64,000 nucleotides of DNA from Allobosea sp. 117 (GTDB lineage: Bacteria > Pseudomonadota > Alphaproteobacteria > Rhizobiales > Xanthobacteraceae). Below, piece by piece: positions 52,940-60,987 of the stretch. The notes beneath the pieces were generated by a model. The model was not told the origin of the DNA. It ran no database searches and worked only from the letters and a program-made list of their open reading frames with translations. Numbering within the stretch: position 1 is the first letter of the stretch; every line of letters starts with the position of its first letter. The translations under genes and the position numbers were made by a program. The stretch covers positions 62,001-126,000 of the forward strand of contig NZ_JNLC01000001.1 in assembly GCF_000702305.1 (NCBI RefSeq), given 5' to 3'.

Positions 52940-53995
52940 CTAGGCTGAAAGCCGCAGCGGGCGGCCCTGCGCCTTCTCGATATTGCCGAGGAACTGTTCG
53001 GTGCAGGCGCGCCACGAGTGGCGCAGTGCGAAGCGGCGGGCGGCGTCACGGTCGATGTCGAGCGCGGCCAGCGCGGCGGCGCGCAGGTCGTTGTCGAGCA
53101 CGCCGACCCGGTCCGGCCCGATCAGCGCGTGGCCGATAACATCGCGCGGCCCGGCGACCGGAAAGGCGGCAACCGGCAGGCCGCTGGCGAGCGCCTCCAG
53201 CATCACGATTCCGAAGGTGTCGGTGAGGCTCGGGAAGACGAAGACGTCGGCGGCGGCATAGGTGCGGGCGAGCCGCTCGCCCTCCTGCTTGCCGAGGAAG
53301 CGGGTAGCGGGATGGCGCGCTTTGAGCTCCGCGCGGGCCGGACCGTCGCCGATCACCAGCTTGGTACCGGGCAGGTCGAGGTCGAGGAAGGCCGCGATGT
53401 TCTTCTCCACGGCCACGCGGCCGACGAAGAGGAACAGCGGACGGGGCAGGGCGGCGAGCGCTGCGTCGTCGATCTCCTCCGTCGTGCGTGGTCGGAACAG
53501 CTCGGCGTCGACCCCGCGCGACCAGCGCATCATGTTGCGGAAGCCGCGCGCGCGGAGCTCGCCCTCCAGCGTCTCGGTCGAGACCATCATGCCGGCGCCG
53601 GCATTGTGGAATCGGCGCAGCCAGGCATAGGAGAGGCGCTGCGGCACCGGCGCGCGGGCCGCGAGATATTCCGGGAAACGCGTGTGATAGCTGGTGGTGA
53701 AGCTGCGGCCCATGGCGAGGCAGGCGCGGCGCGTGGTCAGGCCGACCGGCCCCTCGGTCGCGATGTGGACGTAGTCGGGAGCGATCGCCTTCAGCCGGCG
53801 CGTCACCATGGAGGGCGTCGCCAGGGCAAGCCGGATTTCCGGATAGGTCGGCATCGGCACGGTGCGGAAGGCGGCGGGAGTGAGGAACTCGATATGCGCG
53901 CCGAGCGTCTCCGCTTCGCGCGCAGTATGTTCCAGCGAGCGCACCACGCCGTTGATCTGCGGGTGCCAGGCGTCGGTCGCGACGAGGATGCGCAT
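52940..53995 (-). CDS. agt: GT4 glycosyltransferase, probable diacylglycerol glycosyltransferase
   Basis: A 351-residue GT-B-fold retaining glycosyltransferase. The N-terminal 'RILVATDAWHPQINGVVRSLEHTA' and the donor-site 'ADVFVFPSLTDTFGIVMLEALASGLPVAAFPVAGP' are classical for GT4. It overlaps the upstream PlcP-like gene by one base (TGATG). In Agrobacterium and marine alphaproteobacteria, a GT4 enzyme of this kind (Agt) glycosylates diacylglycerol to glucosyl- or glucuronosyl-diacylglycerol when phosphate is scarce, and its gene is next to plcP. The role here is inferred from that context. Mannosyltransferase activity is the alternative. Confidence 0.78.
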   Translation of the reverse strand: MRILVATDAWHPQINGVVRSLEHTAREAETLGAHIEFLTPAAFRTVPMPTYPEIRLALATPSMVTRRLKAIAPDYVHIATEGPVGLTTRRACLAMGRSFTTSYHTRFPEYLAARAPVPQRLSYAWLRRFHNAGAGMMVSTETLEGELRARGFRNMMRWSRGVDAELFRPRTTEEIDDAALAALPRPLFLFVGRVAVEKNIAAFLDLDLPGTKLVIGDGPARAELKARHPATRFLGKQEGERLARTYAAADVFVFPSLTDTFGIVMLEALASGLPVAAFPVAGPRDVIGHALIGPDRVGVLDNDLRAAALAALDIDRDAARRFALRHSWRACTEQFLGNIEKAQGRPLRLSA

Positions 53996-54804
53996 CAGGC
54001 GGCCGCCCTCGGAGGCGCGAGCAGGGCCGGCGAGCTGTAGGCGGCGGCCCTTGTGGCGCGCGCCCAGTCGATCAGCTCGAAGCGGCCGTCCTGGTGCTCG
54101 ACGATGGCGGTGCAGCTCTCCACCCAGTCCCCGCAATTGAGGTAGTCGACACCGAAGCGGTCATGCATCACGGCGTGGTGGATATGGCCGCAGATCACGC
54201 CGTCCACCTTGTGGCGGCGCGCCTCGTTGGCCACCGCCTCCTCGAAGCGGCCGATGAAGTTTACCGCGTTCTTCACCTTGAGCTTCGCCCACTGGCTGAG
54301 CGACCAGTAGGGGAAGCCGAGCTTGCGGCGGACCCAGTTCAGATAGGTGTTGATGCCGAGCGCGGCGGTGTAGGCGCCATCACCGAGGAAGGCGAGCCAT
54401 TTGGCGTGGCGCACCACGACGTCGAAGATGTCGCCATGGATGACCAGGTAGCGCTTGCCGTCGGCCGCCTCGTGGATCGCCGTCTCGACCACCTCGATGC
54501 CGCCGAAATGGTTGCCGTAGTAGTCGCGCAGGAATTCGTCGTGATTGCCGGGCAGATAGACGATGCGGGTGCCCTTGCGGCCCTTGCGCAGCAGCTTCTG
54601 CACGACGTCGTTATGCGTCTGTGGCCAGTACCAGCCGGCGCGCAGGCGCCAGCCGTCGACGATGTCGCCGACGAGGTAGAGCGTTTCAGCGTCGTGGTGC
54701 TTCAGGAAGTTGAGCAGGAGGTCCGCCTGGCAGCCCTTGGTGCCAAGGTGGATGTCGGACAGGAAGAGGCTGCGGAAGCGCCGCGCGTCGGCTGCGTCGT
54801 TCAT
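53995..54804 (-). CDS. plcP: Metallophosphoesterase, probable phospholipase C PlcP
   Basis: A 269-residue calcineurin-like phosphoesterase. The dinuclear site is complete: DIH at residues 17-19, GD at 46-47, GNHDE at 86-90, HGD at 123-125 and GHIHH at 206-210. The wider context ('YWPQTHNDVVQKLLRKGRKGTRIVY', 'HFGGIEVVE', 'NCGDWVESCTA') resembles rhizobial PlcP rather than LpxH. PlcP splits membrane phospholipids into diacylglycerol during phosphate starvation, which the adjacent GT4 enzyme would glycosylate. Automated annotation often calls it UDP-diacylglucosamine pyrophosphatase. The ATG at 54804 fits the family length; one at 54888 is possible. Confidence 0.8.
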   Translation of the reverse strand: MNDAADARRFRSLFLSDIHLGTKGCQADLLLNFLKHHDAETLYLVGDIVDGWRLRAGWYWPQTHNDVVQKLLRKGRKGTRIVYLPGNHDEFLRDYYGNHFGGIEVVETAIHEAADGKRYLVIHGDIFDVVVRHAKWLAFLGDGAYTAALGINTYLNWVRRKLGFPYWSLSQWAKLKVKNAVNFIGRFEEAVANEARRHKVDGVICGHIHHAVMHDRFGVDYLNCGDWVESCTAIVEHQDGRFELIDWARATRAAAYSSPALLAPPRAAA

Positions 54805-54912
54805 CTCGGATGATCCGCCGGGATGGCTGTCCACAGGATCCCCGTCGACCATTTCAGACTGCGCTAGGGAGATCACAGTTTGATTCATGACCCGGACATA
54901 AGCCTGAGTCGC

Positions 54913-54930
54913 ATCACGCTTTTATGACGA
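54913..54930 (-). promoter_or_regulatory. Candidate PHO box upstream of plcP
   Basis: Minus strand: TCGTCAT, 4 bases, GCGTGAT, compared with the PhoB consensus CTGTCAT-N4-CTGTCAT (5 of 7 and 4 of 7 matches). It is degenerate, but it is a direct repeat at the right spacing and the right distance for a start near 54890. Confidence 0.35.
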
Positions 54931-54946
54931 CGCTTCACACTTAAGT

Positions 54947-55537
54947 TCAGATGAAAAGCAGTCCCACGCTCGCCGCCACCAGCGCCGCCATGACGAGATT
55001 CACGATGCGCCGCTGGCGCGGGCGGGACAGCAGGCGGGCCATCGCCACGCCGAAGCCGGCCCAGAGCGACAGCGCTGGGAAGGTCGTCGCGCCCATCACC
55101 AGGGCGATCAGCATCACTTCGGCGAAGAGGTTGCCGCCGATGGTGGTGAAGGCCGGCACCACGCCGAGCGCCAGCGTCCAGGCCTTGGGGTTCACCCATT
55201 GGAAGAGCGCTGCCTCCAGCAGCGTCAGGGGACGGGCGATCGCGCTCGCTTCGGGGTCGGAGGCGGTGGCGATTTTCCAGGCAAGATAAAGGAGATAGGC
55301 CGATCCGACGAACTTCAGAATCAAATGGAGCTGGGGGAAGGTGGCGAACAGGCCGCCGAGCCCGAAGCCGATGGCGACGATCATCAGCGGAAAGCCCAGC
55401 GCCACGCCCCATATCTGCGGCAGCGTGCGGCGGAAGCCGAAGGCGGCACCCGACGCGGTCGAGATCAGGTTGTTGGGGCCGGGTGTGAAGGCGCCGGCGA
55501 TCGCGAAAAGCACGAGCGACACGAGGGAGTGAGTCAC
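54947..55537 (-). CDS. LysE/RhtB-family amino-acid exporter
   Basis: A 196-residue inner-membrane exporter with about six helices. 'FTPGPNNLISTASGAAFGFRRTLPQIWGVALGF' is the LysE signature, and 'LYLAWKIA' plus 'FQWVNPKAWTLALG' are typical. The start is GTG at 55535-55537 with a GGGAGGA ribosome-binding site. A perfect palindrome begins 15 bases upstream, so a repressor or activator dimer likely controls it. Exported amino acid unknown. Confidence 0.9.
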   Translation of the reverse strand: MTHSLVSLVLFAIAGAFTPGPNNLISTASGAAFGFRRTLPQIWGVALGFPLMIVAIGFGLGGLFATFPQLHLILKFVGSAYLLYLAWKIATASDPEASAIARPLTLLEAALFQWVNPKAWTLALGVVPAFTTIGGNLFAEVMLIALVMGATTFPALSLWAGFGVAMARLLSRPRQRRIVNLVMAALVAASVGLLFI

Positions 55538-55552
55538 GGCGTCCTCCCGCCT

Positions 55553-55573
55553 TATGTCAGTATTGCTGACATA
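55553..55573. promoter_or_regulatory. Perfect palindrome between lysE-type and FAH-type genes
   Basis: TATGTCAG-N5-CTGACATA, an 8-5-8 perfect dyad, 15 bases before the GTG of the exporter gene and 124 bases before the FAH gene ATG. It sits where the exporter promoter should be. The cognate regulator is not encoded next to it. The size fits a GntR-, TetR- or MarR-type dimer. Confidence 0.65.
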
Positions 55574-55697
55574 TTAATTGGGTGCAGATGTAGCGCCGAT
55601 AGCCGAAGGCGGCAACCCGAATCCACGGGAAGCGGGTTGCGGGGCGCCGGTCGCCGACCGAATATCCCGCCGGCGATTCAGCCCAAGGGGAGTGGAC

Positions 55698-56546
55698 ATG
55701 AAGCTGGTGCGTTTCGGCGCGGCTGGCCGGGAGAAACCCGGCATTCTCGACGCCAATGGCGTGGTGCGGGACCTGACCGGGCTGGTGTCCGACATCGGCG
55801 GCGACGTGCTCTCGCCGGCCGGTCTCTCGCGTCTGCGGGAGATACAGCCGGCTTCGCTGCCGGCCGCGCCGGCCGGATCGCGGCTGGGCGCCTGCGTTGC
55901 GCGCGCCGGGCATTTCGTGGCGGTCGGGCTCAACTATGCCGATCACGCGGAAGAGACGGGCATGGCGATCCCGACCGAGCCCGTGCTGTTCTCCAAGGCG
56001 CCGAACTGCATCGTCGGGCCGAATGACGACATCATCCAGCCGAAGGGGTCGACCAAGCTCGACTGGGAGGTGGAACTCGGCATCGTGATCGGTACGCGCG
56101 CCCGCTATGTCGAGCTCGCTGACGCGCCGGCGCACATCGCCGGCTATTGCCTCGCCAATGACGTTTCGGAACGCGCCTTCCAGATCGAGCGCGGCGGCCA
56201 GTGGATCAAGGGCAAGAGCTGCGAGACCTTCGGTCCACTCGGACCGTGGCTGGTGACGCCAGACGAGATCGCCGACGTCGGCGATCTCTCCATGTGGTGC
56301 AATGTGAACGGCGAGCGACGCCAGCGCGGCTCGACCCGCACCATGATCTTCAAGCCGGACTTCCTCGTCTCCTACATCAGCCAGTTCATGGTGCTGGATG
56401 TGGGCGACGTGATCATCACCGGCACGCCGCCGGGCGTCGGGCTCGGCATGAAGCCGCCGGTCTTCCTCAAGCCTGGCGACGTGGTCTCGCTTGGCATAGA
56501 CGGGCTCGGCGAACAGCGCCAGAAGGTGGTGCCGTTCGCCGGCTGA
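55698..56546 (+). CDS. Fumarylacetoacetate hydrolase-family protein
   Basis: A 282-residue metal-dependent hydrolase or decarboxylase of the FAH superfamily. 'VGLNYADHAEE' carries the catalytic His, 'PVLFSKAPNCIVGPNDDIIQP' follows, the metal ligands are in 'DWEVELGIVIG' and 'GYCLANDVSERAFQ', and 'ITGTPPGVGLGMKPP' ends the core. Length and N-terminal extension match the ureidoglycolate lyase / 2-keto-4-pentenoate hydratase-like branch, not tyrosine-pathway FAH. The ATG at 55698 follows AGGGGAGTGG. The natural substrate cannot be named. Confidence 0.9.
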   Translation: MKLVRFGAAGREKPGILDANGVVRDLTGLVSDIGGDVLSPAGLSRLREIQPASLPAAPAGSRLGACVARAGHFVAVGLNYADHAEETGMAIPTEPVLFSKAPNCIVGPNDDIIQPKGSTKLDWEVELGIVIGTRARYVELADAPAHIAGYCLANDVSERAFQIERGGQWIKGKSCETFGPLGPWLVTPDEIADVGDLSMWCNVNGERRQRGSTRTMIFKPDFLVSYISQFMVLDVGDVIITGTPPGVGLGMKPPVFLKPGDVVSLGIDGLGEQRQKVVPFAG

Positions 56547-56555
56547 CGCCCGTTT

Positions 56556-57368
56556 TCAGTGCGCGAAGAACAGCGGGGCGGGCGCGCTGTCGAGCATGGA
56601 GCGGGTGACGCCGCCGAGCACGAACTCGGCGAGACGCGGCCGGCTGTAGGCGCCGAGGACGAGCAGATCCGGCTTGAACTCGGCCGCCTCGGCGCGGATC
56701 GCCTTCTCGGCATAGCCAGCCTCGATGTGCTTGTGCTCGGCCTTCACTCCATGCGAGGCGAGGTGCGTCGCGAGGGCGCCGCCCCCGGCGCTGTCGACGC
56801 CCGGCTCGTCGACGGTCAGCACCTCCACCTTGTCGGCCAGCGCGAGCAGGGGCAGGGCGAAGCGCACGGCATGGCCGGCCTCGCGCGAGGGCTTCCAGGC
56901 GATCAGTACGCGGCCGATCGAGGCGGGAACCGGCTTGCCGGTCGGCACGACGATGACCGGGCCGTCCGAAAGGAGCGGCAGATGCTCCGGCATGGTCGAG
57001 GCGAGGTCGTCGTCCATGGTGCCGCCGACAGTCTCGCTCACGACGGCGACATCGGCGAAATAGGCCGCTTCCTTGAGCGCCTCGGTGACCTCGCCTTCGA
57101 CGGTGCGCCACTCGGCGCTGATCCTGGCCTCGGCGACTGCCGTCTCGAAGCTGCGGCGTAGCTCGGCCTCCTTGGCGCGGGCCTCCTGCTTCAGCTCGTT
57201 AATATAGATGGACAGCGCCCGGCCGACCCGCGGCACGCCCGTCGGATAGAGGGTGTAGAGGCCGACAAGCGTCGCGCCGGTCTGGCGGGCGAGCCGCACG
57301 GCGAAGGCGAGGCGATCAGCGAAGCCGCTGTCGGGGGCGGCGTGCAGGAGGATGGTCCGGACGGCCAT
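56556..57368 (-). CDS. Universal stress protein, tandem UspA type
   Basis: A 270-residue cytoplasmic protein with two Usp domains (about 1-145 and 150-270). The second ends 'LLVLGAYSRPRLAEFVLGGVTRSML', close to the ATP-binding G-x2-G-x9-G-S/T motif, whereas the first ('VVSETVGGTMDD') has a degenerate nucleotide site. Such tandem proteins are linked to redox, hypoxia or membrane stress. No EcfG-type promoter was seen upstream. It converges on the FAH-family gene with a nine-base gap. Confidence 0.9.
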   Translation of the reverse strand: MAVRTILLHAAPDSGFADRLAFAVRLARQTGATLVGLYTLYPTGVPRVGRALSIYINELKQEARAKEAELRRSFETAVAEARISAEWRTVEGEVTEALKEAAYFADVAVVSETVGGTMDDDLASTMPEHLPLLSDGPVIVVPTGKPVPASIGRVLIAWKPSREAGHAVRFALPLLALADKVEVLTVDEPGVDSAGGGALATHLASHGVKAEHKHIEAGYAEKAIRAEAAEFKPDLLVLGAYSRPRLAEFVLGGVTRSMLDSAPAPLFFAH

Positions 57369-57617
57369 GTCGTCTCTCGTGTTTTGAAAAGGGCGTTTCC
57401 TACCCCGGGGACGGGATGACGCTACGGTATTCGTACCCCGTGCAAATCTGCAATATCCCCGATCTTCGAGCTTGCGTTGCGTCAGGGCAACGGTGCCGTG
57501 GTGACTGTCAGGCCCCCATCACGAGCGCGAGAGGCGTAATTGCTCCGCTTGTTGGAAGCTTACTAATGTTGCGGCGCATCAGGGGTTCGCAACGGGCCCC
57601 GTCATCTGGAGAGCTCC

Positions 57618-58064
57618 ATGGCGCGCCGTCTTGCCCTCGCCGTCCTCGCCGCTTCGATCCTGACCACGGCCGTGACCGGCACCGTGGTGGTCGCGCAGTC
57701 CGACGTGATCAAGACCCGCCAGGGCCTGCTCAAGGAGTTCGGCCGCGTGACGAAGCCGATCGGCGGGATGCTGAAGGGCGAGCCCTTCGATCTCGCCACG
57801 GTGCAGACTGCGCTCGACACCTATGTGAAGAACGCCAAGGAGCTGCCGAACCTGTTCCCCGAAGGCTCCGGCACGGGCGACACCGGCGCCCTGCCGGCTA
57901 TCTGGGCAGCGGGCAGCGACTTCAAGGCGCGCTTTGCCAAGTTCGAGACCGACGCCGTGGCCGCGCGCGCCGCGATCACCGACGAGGCGAGCTTCAAGGC
58001 GACCATGCCCGGCCTGATCCGCCAGTGCGGCGGCTGCCATGACAGCTACCGCAAGAAGAGCTGA
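57618..58064 (+). CDS. Cytochrome c'
   Basis: A 148-residue periplasmic class II cytochrome c. A signal peptide of 26 residues (ending in VVVAQ) precedes a four-helix bundle, and the heme-attachment motif CGGCH is at residues 137-141 near the C-terminus, followed by 'DSYRKK', the classical cytochrome c' ending. These proteins have a five-coordinate heme that binds NO and CO and protect against nitrosative stress. The 3' end overlaps the next gene by 26 bases, so the cytochrome b partner is translationally coupled. Confidence 0.93.
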   Translation: MARRLALAVLAASILTTAVTGTVVVAQSDVIKTRQGLLKEFGRVTKPIGGMLKGEPFDLATVQTALDTYVKNAKELPNLFPEGSGTGDTGALPAIWAAGSDFKARFAKFETDAVAARAAITDEASFKATMPGLIRQCGGCHDSYRKKS

Positions 58065-58797
58065 GGCGGCGCAGGACGCTCTTCCCGGCGCGGCTGGAGG
58101 GGGCGTCGGCCGCGAGGGCGGCAGCGTGCTCGCCTGGGACCTGCCGACCCGGCTCGCCAAATGGGCGCTGGCGGTCCTGGTCGGGCTTGCCTTCGCCAGT
58201 AAATATTACGGCGACCTCGAGCTGGTCTGGCACATGTGGAACGGGTTGGCCATTCTCGTGGTCGTCGTGTTCCGCGTGCTGTGGGGTTTCGTCGGCGGCT
58301 CGACCGCACGCTTCACGCGTTTCCTCGCCGATCCCCTCCGGGCGATCGGCTATCTGGTCGCGCTGCTGCGCGGGCGGGCGCCGCGCTTCCTCGGGCACAA
58401 TCCGCTCGGCGGCTGGATGGTGGTGGCGCTGCTGGCGGCGGTGGCGGCGCAGGCCGTCACCGGGCTGTTCACCACCGACGACATCATCGTCGACGGTCCG
58501 CTGGTCCGGGTGGCGAGCGAGGAGACGGTGGCGAGCGCCTCGGGCCTGCACCAGCGCATCTATTGGGTGATGCTGGCGCTGGTCGCCGTGCATATCGTCG
58601 TGAATATCGGCTACTCGCTGGTCGGCAAGGACAATCTCATCCGTGCCATGCTCACCGGGCGCAAGCCGCGCGCGGTCTATGCGGATCAGCCGGCAGCCAC
58701 CGCCGGCTCCATAGTCAAGGCGCTCGCCTGCCTCGCCGTCTCCCTTCTCGTGGTGTTCGGCGGCATCGCGCTGGCCGGCGGCGATCCGTTCCCCTGA
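58039..58797 (+). CDS. Cytochrome b561-family membrane protein
   Basis: A 252-residue inner-membrane diheme cytochrome with four core helices and a fifth C-terminal helix. Candidate heme His residues are in 'ELVWHMWNGLA', 'FLGHNPLGGW', 'ASGLHQRIYW' and 'VAVHIVVNIGY'. An alternative start further in ('VLAWDLPTRLAKW') would remove the hydrophilic leader and the overlap. It should pass electrons from the quinone pool to the periplasmic cytochrome c'. The gene pair (b561 + c') recurs in proteobacteria. Confidence 0.9.
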   Translation: MTATARRAEAAQDALPGAAGGGVGREGGSVLAWDLPTRLAKWALAVLVGLAFASKYYGDLELVWHMWNGLAILVVVVFRVLWGFVGGSTARFTRFLADPLRAIGYLVALLRGRAPRFLGHNPLGGWMVVALLAAVAAQAVTGLFTTDDIIVDGPLVRVASEETVASASGLHQRIYWVMLALVAVHIVVNIGYSLVGKDNLIRAMLTGRKPRAVYADQPAATAGSIVKALACLAVSLLVVFGGIALAGGDPFP

Positions 58798-58861
58798 ATG
58801 CCGGTCTGCCCCGCCCAAACTCATCTTGCGAGGGGCCGGGACTCATGCTCCATGCGCGGCC

Positions 58862-59788
58862 ATGAACGCGCTCAAGGGGATCGCGCTGCAGATCGGCGCG
58901 ACCTTCCTCTTCACCATCATGTCCGCGCTGGTGCGCATCGTCTCGGAACGGGTTCCGACCGGCGAGGTGGTGTTCGCGCGCTCCTTCTTCGCGCTGTTCC
59001 CGCTGCTCGCGCTGCTCGCCGTCCGTAACGAGATCAGCTCGGCGGTGCGCACCGCCCATCCGTTCGGGCACATAGCGCGCGGCACCATCGGTGTCGGCGC
59101 CATGGCCCTCGGCTTTTTCGCGCTGGCCCGCATTCCGCTGGCCGATGCCACCGCCATCGGCTTCGCCGCCCCACTCATCACCGTGGTGCTCGCGGCGCTG
59201 TTCCTGAAGGAGAATGTCCAGCTCTATCGCTGGAGCGCGGTGCTGGCCGGGCTCGGCGGCGTCGTGGTGATGCTGTCGCCGCATCTCGGTGCCGGTTTCG
59301 ACACGCTGGACAGCGCGCTCGGCGCGGGTGCGGCGCTGGCGGCGGCCTTCTGCGTCGCCGGAGCGATGATCCAGGTGCGGCGGCTGACCGCCACCGAGAC
59401 CACGGCCGCCATCGTCTTCTATTTCCAGGCGCTCGCCGCCGTCGCCGGCCTCGCCACCGCGGCGTGGGGCTGGACGCTGCCGAGCCTTGCCGATGCGGGA
59501 CTCCTCGTCTCGATCGGCTTCATCGGCGGCGTCGGGCAGATCCTGCTCACCGAAAGCTATCGCTACGCGCCGGTCTCAGTGGTGGCGCCCTTCGCCTATT
59601 CGGCGATGCTGTGGTCGCTGCTGCTCGGCTTCGTGCTGTTCGACGAAATGCCGCCGCCTGCCGTCCTGATCGGCGCGGCGATCGTCATCGGCGCCGGCCT
59701 GTTCGTGATCTGGCGCGAGCGGCGCCTCGGCCTCGACCGCGCGGCGGCGGACTCCGCTTCGACGCCGCCGGCGGGACCAACGGCCTGA
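58862..59788 (+). CDS. EamA/DMT-superfamily transporter
   Basis: A 308-residue, ten-helix inner-membrane metabolite exporter with two EamA repeats (about 8-135 and 150-285). 'LFTIMSALVRIVSERVPTGEVVFARSFFALFPLL' starts repeat 1 and 'GQILLTESYRYAPVSVVAPFAYSAMLWSLLLGFVLFDE' ends repeat 2. Substrate unknown; relatives export amino acids or nucleosides. The ATG at 58862 gives the conserved start. It ends two bases before the convergent MFS gene. Confidence 0.9.
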   Translation: MNALKGIALQIGATFLFTIMSALVRIVSERVPTGEVVFARSFFALFPLLALLAVRNEISSAVRTAHPFGHIARGTIGVGAMALGFFALARIPLADATAIGFAAPLITVVLAALFLKENVQLYRWSAVLAGLGGVVVMLSPHLGAGFDTLDSALGAGAALAAAFCVAGAMIQVRRLTATETTAAIVFYFQALAAVAGLATAAWGWTLPSLADAGLLVSIGFIGGVGQILLTESYRYAPVSVVAPFAYSAMLWSLLLGFVLFDEMPPPAVLIGAAIVIGAGLFVIWRERRLGLDRAAADSASTPPAGPTA

Positions 59789-59790
59789 CG

Positions 59791-60942
59791 TCAGGCGACG
59801 TCGCTCGCGGGCTTGAGGAGGATGGCCGCCAGCGCGAAGGCGGCGCAGGCGAGCGCGACGAAGACGACGAGGCCATGCGTCGTCGCCTGCATGCCGACCC
59901 CCGCCAGGACCGGGCCGAGCAGCGCGCCGATGCCCCAGAACACTCCCATCCCGGCATAGATGCCGATGATCTCGCTGCCGGCGAAGCGGCTGCCGATGAT
60001 GGTCAGCATGATCGTGTAGATGCCGACGAACAGGCCGCCCCAGACGAACAGCAGGGGATAGATCGTCCAGCGCACGTCCAGCGCCCACGGCCAGACCAAC
60101 GCGCCGAACGCGGAGAGCACGGCGAGAAGGATGATGAGCTTGCGGCGGTCCATGGTGTCGCCCAGCCAACCGATCGGGAGCTGCAGGACGATGGCGCCGA
60201 ACATCATACAGGTCATGAGCTGGGTCGCCTGCGCCTCCTCCCACCCGACCGACATGGCGTAGAGGGTGAGGAAGGTGAGGCCGGCGGTCTCGACCGCGGC
60301 ATTGAGCGCGGTCGCCGCCATGGCTATCGGGGCCAGGCGCATGTAGCGCAGCGGGTTGCCGTGATCCGGGCGCTCGATCGCCGGCACCGCGATGGACGGC
60401 GACAGCACGAGGACCGCCGCGCCCGCGGCGAGGCCTGCGCCGATCGCGTAGGGCAGGAAGCCGTCCGAGCCGGCGAAGGAGAGGATCAGCGGCCCGAGCG
60501 CGAAGCCGACCGACAGCGCGGCGGTGTAGGCGCCCATGGTGCGGGCGCGGCTCGCTTCCGAGCTCAGCGCGTTGAGCCAGGTCTCGGAGAGCACGAACAG
60601 CACCTCGGAGGCGGCGCCGAGCAGGATGCGCAGCGGGAACCACAGCCAGACGAAGGGCAGAGCGGGGAACAGGCAGAGGAGGAACGCCGCGCTCAGCAGC
60701 GAGCCGATGATGGTGCGCCGCAGGCCCAGCCACGCGGTCAACGGCGGCAGCAGCACCGCCATGCACAGGACGCCGATGGCATGCATGGCCGCATTCGCGC
60801 CGATGAGTCCTTCGCTCAGCCCGCGTTCCGCGAGATCGAGCGCGATCAGCGCGGCGCTGAGGCTGTAGGTCAGCCCGAAGATCGCCGCGGTGGCGATGAC
60901 CGCGATGCGCGCGGGCAGGCTGTTCTGCGAGAGGGGCTGCAT
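59791..60942 (-). CDS. MFS transporter, YcaD-like
   Basis: A 383-residue, twelve-helix major facilitator similar to E. coli YcaD and related UMF-type transporters. 'FGLTYSLSAALIALDLAERGLSEGLIGANAAMHAIGVL' opens the fold; 'LGDTMDRRKLIILLAVLSAF' is the MFS motif A between helices 8 and 9. The substrate is unknown. It lies 45 bases after the membrane hydrolase-like gene in the same direction and may be cotranscribed. Confidence 0.88.
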   Translation of the reverse strand: MQPLSQNSLPARIAVIATAAIFGLTYSLSAALIALDLAERGLSEGLIGANAAMHAIGVLCMAVLLPPLTAWLGLRRTIIGSLLSAAFLLCLFPALPFVWLWFPLRILLGAASEVLFVLSETWLNALSSEASRARTMGAYTAALSVGFALGPLILSFAGSDGFLPYAIGAGLAAGAAVLVLSPSIAVPAIERPDHGNPLRYMRLAPIAMAATALNAAVETAGLTFLTLYAMSVGWEEAQATQLMTCMMFGAIVLQLPIGWLGDTMDRRKLIILLAVLSAFGALVWPWALDVRWTIYPLLFVWGGLFVGIYTIMLTIIGSRFAGSEIIGIYAGMGVFWGIGALLGPVLAGVGMQATTHGLVVFVALACAAFALAAILLKPASDVA

Positions 60943-60987
60943 CGGGAGTTCGGCCTCTTCAATGGTCGCGAAAGCGCCAGTGGCGCC

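Noticed and set aside
57476-57491. GTTGC-N6-GCAAC dyad upstream of cytochrome c'
   Set aside because: It does not match the FNR/FixK consensus TTGAT-N4-ATCAA and is short enough to be chance.
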